Shown piece after piece: positions 16,001-24,317 of a stretch of 45,954 bases of DNA. The translations under genes and the position numbers were made by a program. Numbering within the stretch: position 1 is the stretch's first letter; every line of letters begins with the position of its first letter. A model generated the notes under the pieces. That model did not search any database. It worked only from the letters and a program-made list of their open reading frames with translations, and was not told the origin of the DNA. The stretch is from Streptomyces sp. sk2.1 (GTDB taxonomy: Bacteria; Actinomycetota; Actinomycetes; Streptomycetales; Streptomycetaceae): contig NZ_RDBO01000016.1 of assembly GCF_008120935.1 (NCBI RefSeq), positions 1 to 45,954 on the forward strand, in the 5' to 3' direction.

Positions 16001-16038
16001 CCGGCCCCGCCGACGCGGGGGAGCGTCGGCGGGGCCGG
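16001..16038. terminator. Hairpin terminator, 16-bp stem
   Basis: CCGGCCCCGCCGACGC (16001-16016) pairs perfectly with 16023-16038 around a 6-base loop. It lies 50 bases downstream of the etfA stop (16088, minus strand) and would be that gene's original terminator. Confidence 0.88.
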
Positions 16039-16087
16039 TGGACGGATCACCGCGCGCCCCGGTCCCGGGGCGCCGCGGTCCGGGGTG

Positions 16088-16396
16088 TCAGCCCTTGCGG
16101 GTGTTGACTTCCTCGGTGAGCTGGGGGACGACCTGGAAGAGGTCGCCGACCACGCCGTAGTCGACGAGGTCGAAGATCGGGGCCTCGGCGTCCTTGTTGA
16201 TCGCGACGATCGTCTTGGACGTCTGCATCCCGGCCCGGTGCTGGATCGCGCCCGAGATCCCCGAGGCGATGTACAGCTGCGGCGACACGCTCTTGCCGGT
16301 CTGCCCGACCTGGCTGGAATGCGGGTACCAGCCCGCGTCCACCGCCGCCCGCGAGGCACCCACCGCGGCACCCAGCGCGTCGTCGGTACGCATCGG
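16088..16396 (-). pseudogene. etfA: 3' fragment of electron-transfer flavoprotein alpha subunit
   Basis: The minus strand ends with about 100 residues typical of the FAD-binding C-terminal domain of EtfA: '[20 protein letters not shown]', '[20 protein letters not shown]', '[20 protein letters not shown]', '[20 protein letters not shown]'. The stop (TGA, 16090-16088) and terminator are intact. The preceding 200 or so residues are missing: similarity begins only at about 16385, where the sequence switches to a kinase gene on the opposite strand. Without the N-terminal domain it cannot make a working ETF. No etfB is nearby. Codon use and conservation are good, so the truncation looks recent. Confidence 0.88.
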
Positions 16397-17339
16397 ACAC
16401 CCCCATGTCCTCGCCCCTGTCGACTGGTTCGTCCGCGACGGCGAGGCATGGCTGGTGCTGCCCCTGGTCCGCGGCGGCACGCTCGCCGGACTCCTCGCCG
16501 ACTACGGCGAGCTGCCGCCCGCCGTGGGCCTGCTCCTGGCCGAACAGCTCCTGGACGCGCTCGCCGCGGTACATGCCGCCGACCTCATACACCGTGACGT
16601 CAAACCCTCGAACGTCCTCCTCGCCGCGACCGGGACCGCCCGCCCCCACGCCTGCCTCGGCGACTTCGGCATCGCCCGCGTCCTGCCCCACCTCCGGCTC
16701 ACCGCTCCCGCCTTCGTCCCGGGCACGCCCGACTACCTCGCCCCCGAGATCCGGGCCGGGGCCGACAGCTCCCCCGCCCAGGACGTCTACGCCGCCGGGC
16801 TCGTACTGCGTGCTCTGGGCGCCCCGCCGACGCTGCTCGCCGCCATGACCGCGGAGCGGCCCGAGCACCGGCCCACCGCCGCGGCGGCCCGCGACGCGAT
16901 CGCCGCCGCCCGCGTCGCCCTCGGGCCCGAGAACTGGCCCCTGGAGTGGCAGGACGAGACCTTCATCGTCCCCGACCAGTTCGGCGACGCGCCCCTTCCC
17001 GCCGCCGACCGGTCCCCCCACCGCCGACGCCCATGGGTGGCCCTCGCCGCCGGTGCCGCACTCCTCGCGGGCCTCGCCACGACGGCGGTGCTGGTCGGCG
17101 GCGATCCCGGCGGCCCGACCACGCCCGGTGGGAGCAGCCCGTCGGGCGCCCCCACCCGCACCGTTCCTCCCGGCGCCGAGCGCGGCCCCGCCGACCCCGA
17201 AGGGCCCACCGCCTTCCACTCCTGCCCCGCGGATCAGGAGTACGGTGTCGCCTTCAGCCCCGAGGGCTACGCCCTGTCGTGCGCGCACGTTCCCGGCACA
17301 CGACGCTACGAATGGCAGCCGATCACTCCCGAGGACTGA
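16390..17339 (+). pseudogene. Ser/Thr protein kinase lacking its N-lobe (PknB-like)
   Basis: In frame from about 16390, the sequence matches a eukaryotic-type Ser/Thr kinase starting after the alphaC helix ('[20 protein letters not shown]'). The C-lobe is intact: '[13 protein letters not shown]' catalytic loop, '[10 protein letters not shown]' metal site, '[10 protein letters not shown]' activation-loop end and '[10 protein letters not shown]'. A membrane helix ('[20 protein letters not shown]') is followed by a Pro/Ser/Thr linker and a short extracytoplasmic tail with two Cys ('SCPADQ...LSCAH'). The glycine-rich loop, ATP-binding Lys and any start codon are missing, and the upstream sequence is the reversed etfA fragment. 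It is therefore a 5'-truncated gene; a membrane-tethered pseudokinase from an internal GTG is conceivable but unlikely. Confidence 0.85.
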
Positions 17340-17382
17340 CCACGGCCGTTCCTTCCCGGCCCCGTGACCGGGATCGCGGGGA

Positions 17383-18108
17383 TCACTCGGCGAGCGACTG
17401 CTTCACGGCCAGGTCCTCGCTGCCGGTCCAGTACGTGACCTCGGGGTCGTCGTCGATGTTCACGAAACCCGTTCCGCCGGGCAGCGGGACGTTCTGCTCG
17501 TAGCCCTCCGAGGAGAGGCTGACGCCCATCTTCTTCACCGCGGTCGTCGGCATGCCGGTCCGGAAGAGGCGGACGCCCGCGTACGCCTTCCTGCCCGGCT
17601 GTACCAGGAACTCCTCGAGCTGGGACTTCATGACGCTCGCCTGATGGTTCGCGTCCTCGAAGACCACGGCGGGATATCCGCCCAGGACGCACGCCTTGTC
17701 ACCGGTGTTGGTGGCAGTGAGGAGGATGTGCTGGAGCGAGTCGTGCGGGGAGGTCGACGCGGTGATCGTGAAGCTGTCGTCGGTACACAGGGGGCCGGGA
17801 ACGCCGTCGCCACCGACATCGCCCTCGCCCTCGCCGCCCTTGCCGCCCGATCCGCCGGAATTCCCGGGTCCGGTGGCCGTCCCCTTCTGCCCGTCGCTGC
17901 CGTTGCCGGCGCCGGGCGCGGTGGAGCCGGGTGGGGTGGAGGGAGTCGCGCTCGTGCTTTCTCCGGTGCTCGCGCTCGCGGTGCCGGACGGTGTGGTTCC
18001 CGTGCTCCCGGCCCCTGAGTCGGGGCTGCAGGCGGCGGTCGAGAGCAGCGCGGCGACGGCCGCGGCTCCCAGGGCGCAGTTCCTCATGGTCTTGCGTGCG
18101 GTACGCAT
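17383..18108 (-). CDS. DUF4232-type secreted lipoprotein
   Basis: A 241-residue exported lipoprotein. The signal peptide 'MRNCALGAAAVAALLSTAAC' ends in a lipobox (S-T-A-A-C, Cys27 counted from ATG 18108). A linker of about 75 residues rich in Ser/Thr/Gly follows, then 'GGSGGKGGEGEGDVGGDG'. The globular domain opens 'PLCTDDSFTITASTS' and contains 'HILLTATNTGDKACVLGGYP', the hallmark of DUF4232, with two Cys likely forming a disulphide. ATG 18108 is chosen because it starts the signal peptide and has a GGGGGAA ribosome-binding site. The function of the family is not known; these proteins are common cell-surface lipoproteins in Streptomyces. Confidence 0.85.
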   Translation of the reverse strand: MRTARKTMRNCALGAAAVAALLSTAACSPDSGAGSTGTTPSGTASASTGESTSATPSTPPGSTAPGAGNGSDGQKGTATGPGNSGGSGGKGGEGEGDVGGDGVPGPLCTDDSFTITASTSPHDSLQHILLTATNTGDKACVLGGYPAVVFEDANHQASVMKSQLEEFLVQPGRKAYAGVRLFRTGMPTTAVKKMGVSLSSEGYEQNVPLPGGTGFVNIDDDPEVTYWTGSEDLAVKQSLAE

Positions 18109-18823
18109 GGTGGTTCCCCCGTATGCGGTTGCGTGATTGCCGTTGCGTGATGCGGCACGCCCTGTCGAGGGCATGCCGGTGGCGACTTCCCCGGTTCGCT
18201 TCCGATCGCGGCGCCGGTGGTCCTCCGGACCGTCGTGACCTCAGAAGATACGGACTGCCGCCGGGGCCGGCGTCCCACACGGGGTTGAACCTCCGCGCCA
18301 ACTCCTGCCGTATCTCCGTGGTGCGCCGGTCCGGTGCCGTCACCCTCCGGTTGACCGCTGCCGCCCCGCGGCATGGTCGGGGTACCGCGCCGGTTGACCT
18401 TCGCGGGCCGGACGACTCCGGAAGTCGACGGGACCGGTGAACTGCTGCCGGATGCCCACCGTGTCCGCCTTCTCTATGGTCGGCGTACCGGATGGACGAG
18501 GAAGGCGAGAGTATGGCGCCTTGGTCGTACCGCCGGGCCGGCCCGCTCGGCAGGGGGAGGTTCGGCCACGTCGGGCCGCGGCCCGGCGCGTGCCGACCGA
18601 CGAGGGGGCCCACGACGGTGCGGGCGGCAGGAGCGGCGACGGGGGAACGCTCCTGCCGCCCGTGACCGGGCGGGTACCGGCACCTGCCGATGCCCGCGGT
18701 CACCGGCGGCGCCGGTGCCCGTGCCGACGCCGAGTTCAGCGCCTGTCACCAGCGAGGCCGGCGACCACTCTTCGACTCACCCTGAGGAACGAGCAGTTGG
18801 GGACCCTCATCTACCATGTCCGG
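18109..18823. other. 715-base gap without a convincing gene
   Basis: Frames here are Arg/Pro/Gly-rich shadows with no recognisable motifs, usable ribosome-binding sites or membrane segments. The last part includes the promoter region of the downstream kinase gene: TACCAT at 18812-18817, seven bases before the ATG, resembles a -10 box and would give a nearly leaderless message. Confidence 0.5.
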
Positions 18824-20122
18824 ATGCCCGAGCTGCAGGCCCTCCGCCCACGGTCGGCCTCGGTGGCTCTGGCCGTCGGTTTCGCCGTCGCCGGCTGTCT
18901 GGTCGGCACCTTCTACCACCCGGAGCCGTGGCGGCCGTTCGGCCCGGGGGCGTACCTGCTCACCCTGCTGATCGCCCTGCCTCTCGCACTCCGGGAGAAG
19001 TGGGTGTCCGGCGTGCTCGTGGTCACGGCGGCGGGATTCGCCGGATATCTGCTCCTGGGACACCAACCCTCGCTCAACTTCTGGTGCCCGGCGGTCGCGT
19101 TCGTCTCCGTCTGCGCCAGGGAGCGGCGCGGCCGTGTCGTCCGCGGTGCGGTGCTGCTGGCCGCGGTCATCGCTCTCAGCGGGACGTGCGGCCGGCTGCC
19201 CTGGCCCGTGACGGTCGTACAGGCGTTGATCGTTCCCGCCGTGGCCGGTGCCGTCGGGCTCACCCAGCGCCGACTCGCCCAGCGCAACGCGGAGTTGCGA
19301 CGGCTCACCGTCCTGCTCGACGAGCAGCAGCGCCAGGAGGCCCGTCGGGCGGTTCTCGACGAGCGTTTCCGGATCGCGCGCGAGCTCCACGACACGATCT
19401 CGCAGCACATGACCATCGTCACCCTGCAGACGGGCCTCGCCCAGTACACCTTCCACTCCGACCCCGCCGCCGCCCACCAGGCGCTCGGCGTCGCAGCCAC
19501 GGCCGGGCGGGACACCCTGGACGACCTGCGCCGGCTCCTGGTCGTGCTGCGTACGTACGATCTCGGCGGCGCGACGGGCGGACAGGGCCCGTCCGCGCGG
19601 GAGGACCCGTCCGCGCCGATCCCCGACGACCTGCTCGCCGACATCGACCGCGTCCCCGCGCTCGCCGAACGTCTGGAGGCGGCCGGCCTGCGCGTCGCCG
19701 TGCACTTCTCCGGGGCACGCCGGCCCCTGCATCCAGGCATCGAACTGTGCGCCTACCGCGTCGTCCAGGAGGCGCTCACCAACGTCGTGAAGCACTCCAC
19801 GGCCGGTGCCGCCGACGTCACCGTCGACTATCTGGACCAGGAACTGCGCGTGACGATTCTGGACGAGGGGGCGCCGGATGCCGCCCCGGGGGCGTTGGCG
19901 AACACTCCCGGATCCGGGCACGGCTTGATCGGAATGCGGGAACGGGCGAAGATTTGGCACGGCTCGCTGACCGCCGAAGCACGCCCCGGGGGTGGATTCC
20001 AGGTACGCCTCCGCATCCCTCTGGGAGAGGAAGGCGCTTCCCCCGCCCCGGAGAAAGACGCTCTCCGGGGTCGGGCCCAGGTTCAAGATCCGGATCGGGA
20101 TCGGGACAGCGGCCGACCATGA
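18824..20122 (+). CDS. NarL-type sensor histidine kinase (HisKA_3)
   Basis: A 432-residue sensor kinase. Residues 10-145 contain about five hydrophobic segments with short loops, then a cytoplasmic coiled coil ('QRNAELRRLTVLLDEQQRQE'). The phosphoacceptor box is 'FRIARELHDTISQHMTIVTL' with His189, and the ATPase domain has 'AYRVVQEALTNVVKHS', 'ILDEG' and 'GHGLIGMRERAKIWHG'. The C-terminal 30 residues are charged and Asp/Arg/Pro-rich ('DPDRDRDSGRP'), perhaps a read-out extension. I start it at ATG 18824, where the protein-like sequence begins; the frame is open further upstream but unlike protein. Its partner response regulator starts 30 bases after its stop. Confidence 0.93.
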   Translation: MPELQALRPRSASVALAVGFAVAGCLVGTFYHPEPWRPFGPGAYLLTLLIALPLALREKWVSGVLVVTAAGFAGYLLLGHQPSLNFWCPAVAFVSVCARERRGRVVRGAVLLAAVIALSGTCGRLPWPVTVVQALIVPAVAGAVGLTQRRLAQRNAELRRLTVLLDEQQRQEARRAVLDERFRIARELHDTISQHMTIVTLQTGLAQYTFHSDPAAAHQALGVAATAGRDTLDDLRRLLVVLRTYDLGGATGGQGPSAREDPSAPIPDDLLADIDRVPALAERLEAAGLRVAVHFSGARRPLHPGIELCAYRVVQEALTNVVKHSTAGAADVTVDYLDQELRVTILDEGAPDAAPGALANTPGSGHGLIGMRERAKIWHGSLTAEARPGGGFQVRLRIPLGEEGASPAPEKDALRGRAQVQDPDRDRDSGRP

Positions 20123-20152
20123 CGTGAGCAACACCCGAGGGCGAGGAGCGCC

Positions 20153-20863
20153 GTGGCCCGCATCCTGGTGGTGGACGACCAGCACCTCATCCGTGCCGGC
20201 ATCGTCACACTGCTGCGCACGGTGGACGGGCTGGGCCCGATCATGGAGGCCGCGGACGGCGAGGAGGCCGTCGCCGCGGCCCGCGAACACCGCCCCGATC
20301 TCATCCTGATGGACATCTACATGCCCCGTCTCAGCGGCCTCGCCGCCGCCGAGCAGATCCTCGCCCTCGGTCTCGATCCGGCTCCACGGATCGTCGTCCT
20401 CACCACCTTCGACGAGGACGAGTTCGTCCACGCCGCCCTGCGCGCCGGCTGCAGTGGCTTCCTGCTGAAGGACATGCCGCCCGAGCAGCTGATCGGCGCC
20501 GTCAACGCGACTCTCTCCGCCGACCTCCTGGTCGCTCCGGCCCGCATCCGCCACCTCGTCCAGAAGCACGCCCGGGATCAGCAGCCTCAGCAGGCGGTCC
20601 GGCCCGGGGCCGACGCGACGGGCCTGCTCACCGAACGCGAGACCGAGGTGCTCGGCCTGGTCGCCCGGGGCCTGGCGAACGGGGAGATCGCCGAGTGCCT
20701 GTGCGTCAGCGATTCCACCGTCAAGACCCACCTCCACCGGCTGATGGCCAAGCTGAACCTCCGCAGCCGCGCCCAAGTGGTGGTGTTCGCCTACGAGTCG
20801 GGCATCACGCGAGTCGGGGAAGGTTCCGTGCTGCCGGACGGGCCGGGCGGACCAGGGGTGTGA
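20153..20863 (+). CDS. NarL/FixJ-type response regulator
   Basis: A 236-residue response regulator paired with the preceding kinase. The receiver domain has 'ILVVDDQHLIRAG', phospho-acceptor Asp54 in 'LILMDIYMPRLSG', 'VVLTTFDED' and 'FLLKDMPPEQL'. The LuxR-type HTH is 'LTERETEVLGLVARGLANGE' then 'STVKTHLHRLMAKLNL'. The start is GTG 20153, preceded by a GAGGAG site. It lies just upstream of an AraC regulator and siderophore uptake genes, but a 305-base gap separates them, so control of iron uptake by this pair is only a guess. Confidence 0.95.
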   Translation: MARILVVDDQHLIRAGIVTLLRTVDGLGPIMEAADGEEAVAAAREHRPDLILMDIYMPRLSGLAAAEQILALGLDPAPRIVVLTTFDEDEFVHAALRAGCSGFLLKDMPPEQLIGAVNATLSADLLVAPARIRHLVQKHARDQQPQQAVRPGADATGLLTERETEVLGLVARGLANGEIAECLCVSDSTVKTHLHRLMAKLNLRSRAQVVVFAYESGITRVGEGSVLPDGPGGPGV

Positions 20864-21168
20864 CATCGCCGCACGGCGGTGCCGACCCGGTCATGTGTCG
20901 GTCGCCGCGCGGGCATGCGTCGACCGGACATCGGGCCGGGCAACTACCATGTCGCCGATTCGGGCGCCCGGTGGAGTGAGGACCGACCGATACCGCGCCC
21001 GATGGATGCGCAGACCTGTCCCCCGAGGACTGCGACGACCACCTTGCCCGCCGTCCGGTCCAGGACCGCCGGCCCCTCGTCAGCCCACGGGTCCGGGCCC
21101 TCCCGCCCGCTCACGGCGACCGCCCCGGGCGTACGGCGTCGACGCGGGCCCTGGATACACTCGCCCGC
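20864..21168. other. Gap between response regulator and AraC gene
   Basis: No gene, strong hairpin or obvious operator is seen. It presumably holds the AraC promoter. Confidence 0.5.
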
Positions 21169-22045
21169 ATGGTCGAATCATCCCGTAATGGTGCGAGCTC
21201 CGGGATGTGGCGGCGCGAAACGGGCACCGTGGTGCGCCGGGCCACGAAGCTTCCGGGGCGGGCTACGGCGCCCTTCGCCATCCTCGCCGAATCGCAGGTT
21301 CCTCCCGTTCCCACGGAGTGGGCGCCGCACTCGCACGATCTGCACGAGCTCGTCTGGGTGCGCGGGGGGACGCTGACGTCCCGGGTGGAGGACCGGGTCT
21401 TCACCGTGTCCGAGGGGCACGGGCTGTGGATGCCGGCCGGAGTGGTGCACGGGGGGGCGGACGACGGCGGGTGTGGAGTTCCACGACGCCTTCTTCGCTC
21501 CCGACCGCACGCCGTTCGCGTTCGAGGGACCGACGGCGATCACGATGACGCCGGTGTTGGAGTCCTTGCTGACCCATCTGACCCGCACGGATCTCGACGC
21601 CGCGGCCAGGGCGCGGGCGGAGTCGGTGGTGTTCGACGTGCTCCAACCGTCGGAGCGCCAGTTCGCGCTGCAGCTGCCCGGCGACGCCCGGATCGATGCG
21701 ATAGCCGAGGCACTGCTGGACGATCCCTCCGACTGCCGTTCGCTGGACGAGTGGGCGCGCACGCTGGGGATCAGTGACCGCACGATCGCCCGTGCGTTCC
21801 GCCATGCGACAGGACTCTCCTTCGCGCAGTGGCGGCAGATGCTGCGCGCCCATCGGGCACTGACACTGCTCTCCGAGGGCCTCGATGTGCAGGCCGTCTC
21901 CGAGGAGCTCGGCTACGCGCAGCCCAGTACGTTCATCGCCGCCTTCCGGCGGGTCATGGGAACCACTCCGGGCGCGTTCTTCGCCCCGGCCGACGATGCC
22001 CCGGCCGGTGTCCGGAATCCCGTATCGGGTGTCCGGAACTCCTGA
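21169..22045 (+). pseudogene. AraC-family regulator split by a frameshift in a G7 tract
   Basis: Two overlapping frames form one AraC-type regulator. Frame 1, from ATG 21169, gives the cupin-like sensing domain ('EWAPHSHDLHELVWVRGGTL', 'VFTVSEGHGLWMPAGVVHGG'). It then loses sense at the seven-G run 21451-21457. Removing one G restores 'HGGRTTAGVEFHDAFFAPD' and joins frame 2, which holds the DNA-binding domain: 'SLDEWARTLGISDRTIARAF', 'RHATGLSFAQWRQMLRAHRA' and 'VSEELGYAQPSTFIAAFRR', ending at 22045. The repaired protein would have about 292 residues, normal for the family. It is either a slippage mutation or a sequencing error. Its place directly before the iron-box-like site and siderophore ABC genes suggests it activates siderophore uptake. 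Confidence 0.85.
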
Positions 22046-22078
22046 TTGCCGACAGAGCGAGCGAAAGATAGCCTCCCC

Positions 22079-22097
22079 TTAGTTAGGTAACCCTTAG
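22079..22097. promoter_or_regulatory. Iron-box-like site (DmdR/IdeR family)
   Basis: TTAGTTAGGTAACCCTTAG is an AT-rich island in GC-rich DNA and resembles the actinobacterial iron box TTAGGTTAGGCTAACCTAA, with TTAG at the left and an AGGTAACC core. It sits about 115 bases upstream of the ABC ATPase gene, as expected for iron-dependent repression of uptake. The spacing is imperfect by one base. Confidence 0.65.
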
Positions 22098-22210
22098 TTG
22101 TTGCTCGCCGGGTCCGGTCGTACCGGAGACGGGGGAGTTCGCGGCCCGGTCGGCGACGACCGGACGGAGGGTGCCGCAGTCGTTGCCCCTCCAGTCACCC
22201 GGATCCACCG

Positions 22211-23107
22211 ATGCTCACAGGCTCTTCCCGGCGCGCCGAACGGCATGCCGTCGCCCCCGCCTCCCCGACGACCACCCTCAACGGCCACGACCTGGTACTG
22301 CGGTACGGCAGGACGCCAGTCGTCCACGGCGTCTCGCTGACCCTGGAGCCCGGCCGCGCGACCGCTCTGGTGGGACCGAACGGCAGCGGAAAGTCCACCC
22401 TGCTGCGCGCGCTCGCCCGGCTGCACCCGGTGGACGACGGCCGGGTGACGCTCGGCACCCGTGACGGGCACCCCGAGCGCGCGGCGGCCCTGCCCAGCGC
22501 ACGCCGGTTCGCACGCGAGGTCACCTTGTTCTCCCAGTCGAGACCCGCGCCACAGGGACTGACGGTTTCGGAGGTCGTGGCGTTCGGACGCCACCCGTAC
22601 CGGCGCGGCTTCACCGGCCTGTCCGCCGATGACCGGAGCGCCATCGAGCACGCCATGGACGTCACCGGCGTGCGGGACATGGCCGACCGGCCGGCCGGGG
22701 AACTCTCCGGCGGGGAGATGCAGCGTGTCTGGCTCGCCGCCTGCCTGGCGCAGGACACCGGCGTCGTACTGCTGGACGAGCCGACGAACCACCTGGACCT
22801 GCGCTATCAGATCGAGACGCTCGACCTGGTGCGCGACCTCGTCGAGGAGCACGGCGTCGCGGTGGGCATCGTGCTGCACGACCTCGACCACGCCTCCCGC
22901 GTCGCGGACACCCTGGTCCTCATGCGGTCCGGCCGCGTGCACGCGGCGGGCCCACCCGTCGACGTCCTCACCGCGGAGAACATCGGCGAGGTCTACGACA
23001 TCCGCGTCGAGGTCGAAGTGGACCCCCGTACGGGCCGTCTTCGCATCGACCCGCTCGGGCGGCACTCCGCCCGGAGCGGCACATCGGCCGCTCCGACGAA
23101 TCGCTGA
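22211..23107 (+). CDS. Iron-siderophore ABC transporter ATPase (FecE/FhuC type)
   Basis: A 298-residue cytoplasmic ATPase that would power ferric-siderophore import. Walker A is 'GPNGSGKST' (55-63), the Q-loop region is 'TLFSQSRPAPQGLTVSEVVA', the signature is 'LSGGEMQR' (164-171), Walker B is 'VVLLDEPTNHLDL' (184-196) and the switch His is in 'LHDLDHA'. 'FGRHPYRRG' is the typical FecE/FhuC signature after the Q-loop. The first 20 residues are poorly conserved, so the true start may be slightly downstream. It leads the transport operon: binding protein 74 bases later, then the permease. The iron-box-like site lies upstream. Confidence 0.93.
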   Translation: MLTGSSRRAERHAVAPASPTTTLNGHDLVLRYGRTPVVHGVSLTLEPGRATALVGPNGSGKSTLLRALARLHPVDDGRVTLGTRDGHPERAAALPSARRFAREVTLFSQSRPAPQGLTVSEVVAFGRHPYRRGFTGLSADDRSAIEHAMDVTGVRDMADRPAGELSGGEMQRVWLAACLAQDTGVVLLDEPTNHLDLRYQIETLDLVRDLVEEHGVAVGIVLHDLDHASRVADTLVLMRSGRVHAAGPPVDVLTAENIGEVYDIRVEVEVDPRTGRLRIDPLGRHSARSGTSAAPTNR

Positions 23108-23181
23108 GGGTCGCTCCGGCAGGCTCTGCCCGCCACGGCGCTTGAAATCGCTCCACCGAACCACCCGGAAGAGGAACCCCC

Positions 23182-24249
23182 ATGAACCGTGCCCGTCGCC
23201 TGGCGGCAACAGCCGCCACAGGGCTCGCCGTCGTCCTCACCGCAACGGCCTGCGGCACGACCAGTGTTGACAGCACGACGACGGCCGCAGGCGGTGACGC
23301 GTCGCCCTCGTCGAAGAGCTGCGCGGACGACACCACCACGACATCGACGAAGCCGGTCTCCATCAAGGACGGCGTCGGCCGTCAAGTGAAGCTCGACAAG
23401 CCCGCCGAGCGGATCGCGGTCCTGGAATGGCAGCAGATCGAGGACGCGCTCACCCTGTGCGTGACCCCCGTCGCGGTCTCCGACGCGAAGGGATACAGCA
23501 CCTGGGTGAGCGCGGAGAAACTGCCCGACGGGGTGAAGGACATCGGTACCCGTGAGGAGCCCGACCTCGACACCCTCTTCGCGACGAAGCCCGACCTCGT
23601 CGTCGTGGAGGCGTTCAAGGCCGACGACGAGATCATCAAGAAGCTGGAGAAGCGGGGCGTGCCGGTGCTGGCCACGCTGGGGGCTGATCCGGCCGACCCG
23701 ATCAAGAACATGCAGAACGTGTTCAGCATGATCGGCGAGGCCACGGGGCGCACCGAGCGGGCCGATCGGGTACTCCAGGAGTTCGACGAGCACCTCGCCG
23801 CGGCCAAGAAGCAGGTGACCGCCGCCGGTCTGCCGACCAAGGACTTCCTGTTCTTCGACGGATGGCTCCAGGGGGGCAACCTCACCGTCCGCCCCTACGG
23901 CGAGGGCGCCCTGTTCACCGCGATAGGCGAAGAGCTCGGCATGACCCCCGCCTGAACCGACGACGTCGACAAGGCCCACGGGAACGGGGGCGTCGACCCC
24001 TCCTACGGCCTTGCGCAGACCGATGTCGAAGGACTCTCCGCCGTGGGGAAGGCCAACCTCTTCCACGCCGACGACGAAGGGGCGGGAGGATACGTCGCGG
24101 CGCTGGAGAAGAACCCGATCTGGAAGTCGCTCCCGGCCGTGAAGGAGGGTCGCGCACACGCGTTCCCGGCGCGGGTGTGGGGCGCGGGCGGTCCGCGCTC
24201 CTGCGAGCAGGCGATCGACGCGTACGTCGACGTGCTCGACAAGAAGTGA
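23182..24249 (+). pseudogene. Siderophore-binding lipoprotein interrupted by an in-frame TGA
   Basis: This is the extracellular substrate-binding component of the adjacent importer. A lipoprotein signal ('GLAVVLTATACGTT') leads into the FecB/FhuD-type fold: 'GVGRQVKLDKPAERIAVLEW', 'LPDGVKDIGTREEPDLDTLF', 'KPDLVVVEAFKADDE', 'NMQNVFSMIGEATGRTERAD'. At 23953-23955 a TGA follows 'EELGMTPA'. The same frame then continues, without any shift, for 98 more residues of family-like sequence ('TDDVDKAHG', 'SYGLAQTDVEGLSAVGKANL', 'GGPRSCEQAIDAYVDVLDKK') to the natural stop. Homologues as I recall them have Trp at this point, so TGG to TGA is the simplest explanation. The truncated product would lack most of the C-lobe. 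The natural stop overlaps the permease start. Confidence 0.9.
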
Positions 24250-24317
24250 ACCCTCGGCAGGAAGTGAACGCTCAGCAAGAGGTGAACCCTCGGCAGGAGG
24301 CGGACGTCCGGCGAGAG
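24246..24317 (+). repeat. Four 18-bp tandem repeats at the permease start
   Basis: Units at 24246, 24264 and 24282 begin GTGAAC and differ at only a few positions; a fourth, at 24300, is more degenerate. In the permease frame they encode Val-Asn-Pro-Arg-Gln-Glu, Val-Asn-Ala-Gln-Gln-Glu, Val-Asn-Pro-Arg-Gln-Glu and Ala-Asp-Val-Arg-Arg-Glu. Three successive in-frame GTG codons are each possible starts. Confidence 0.9.
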
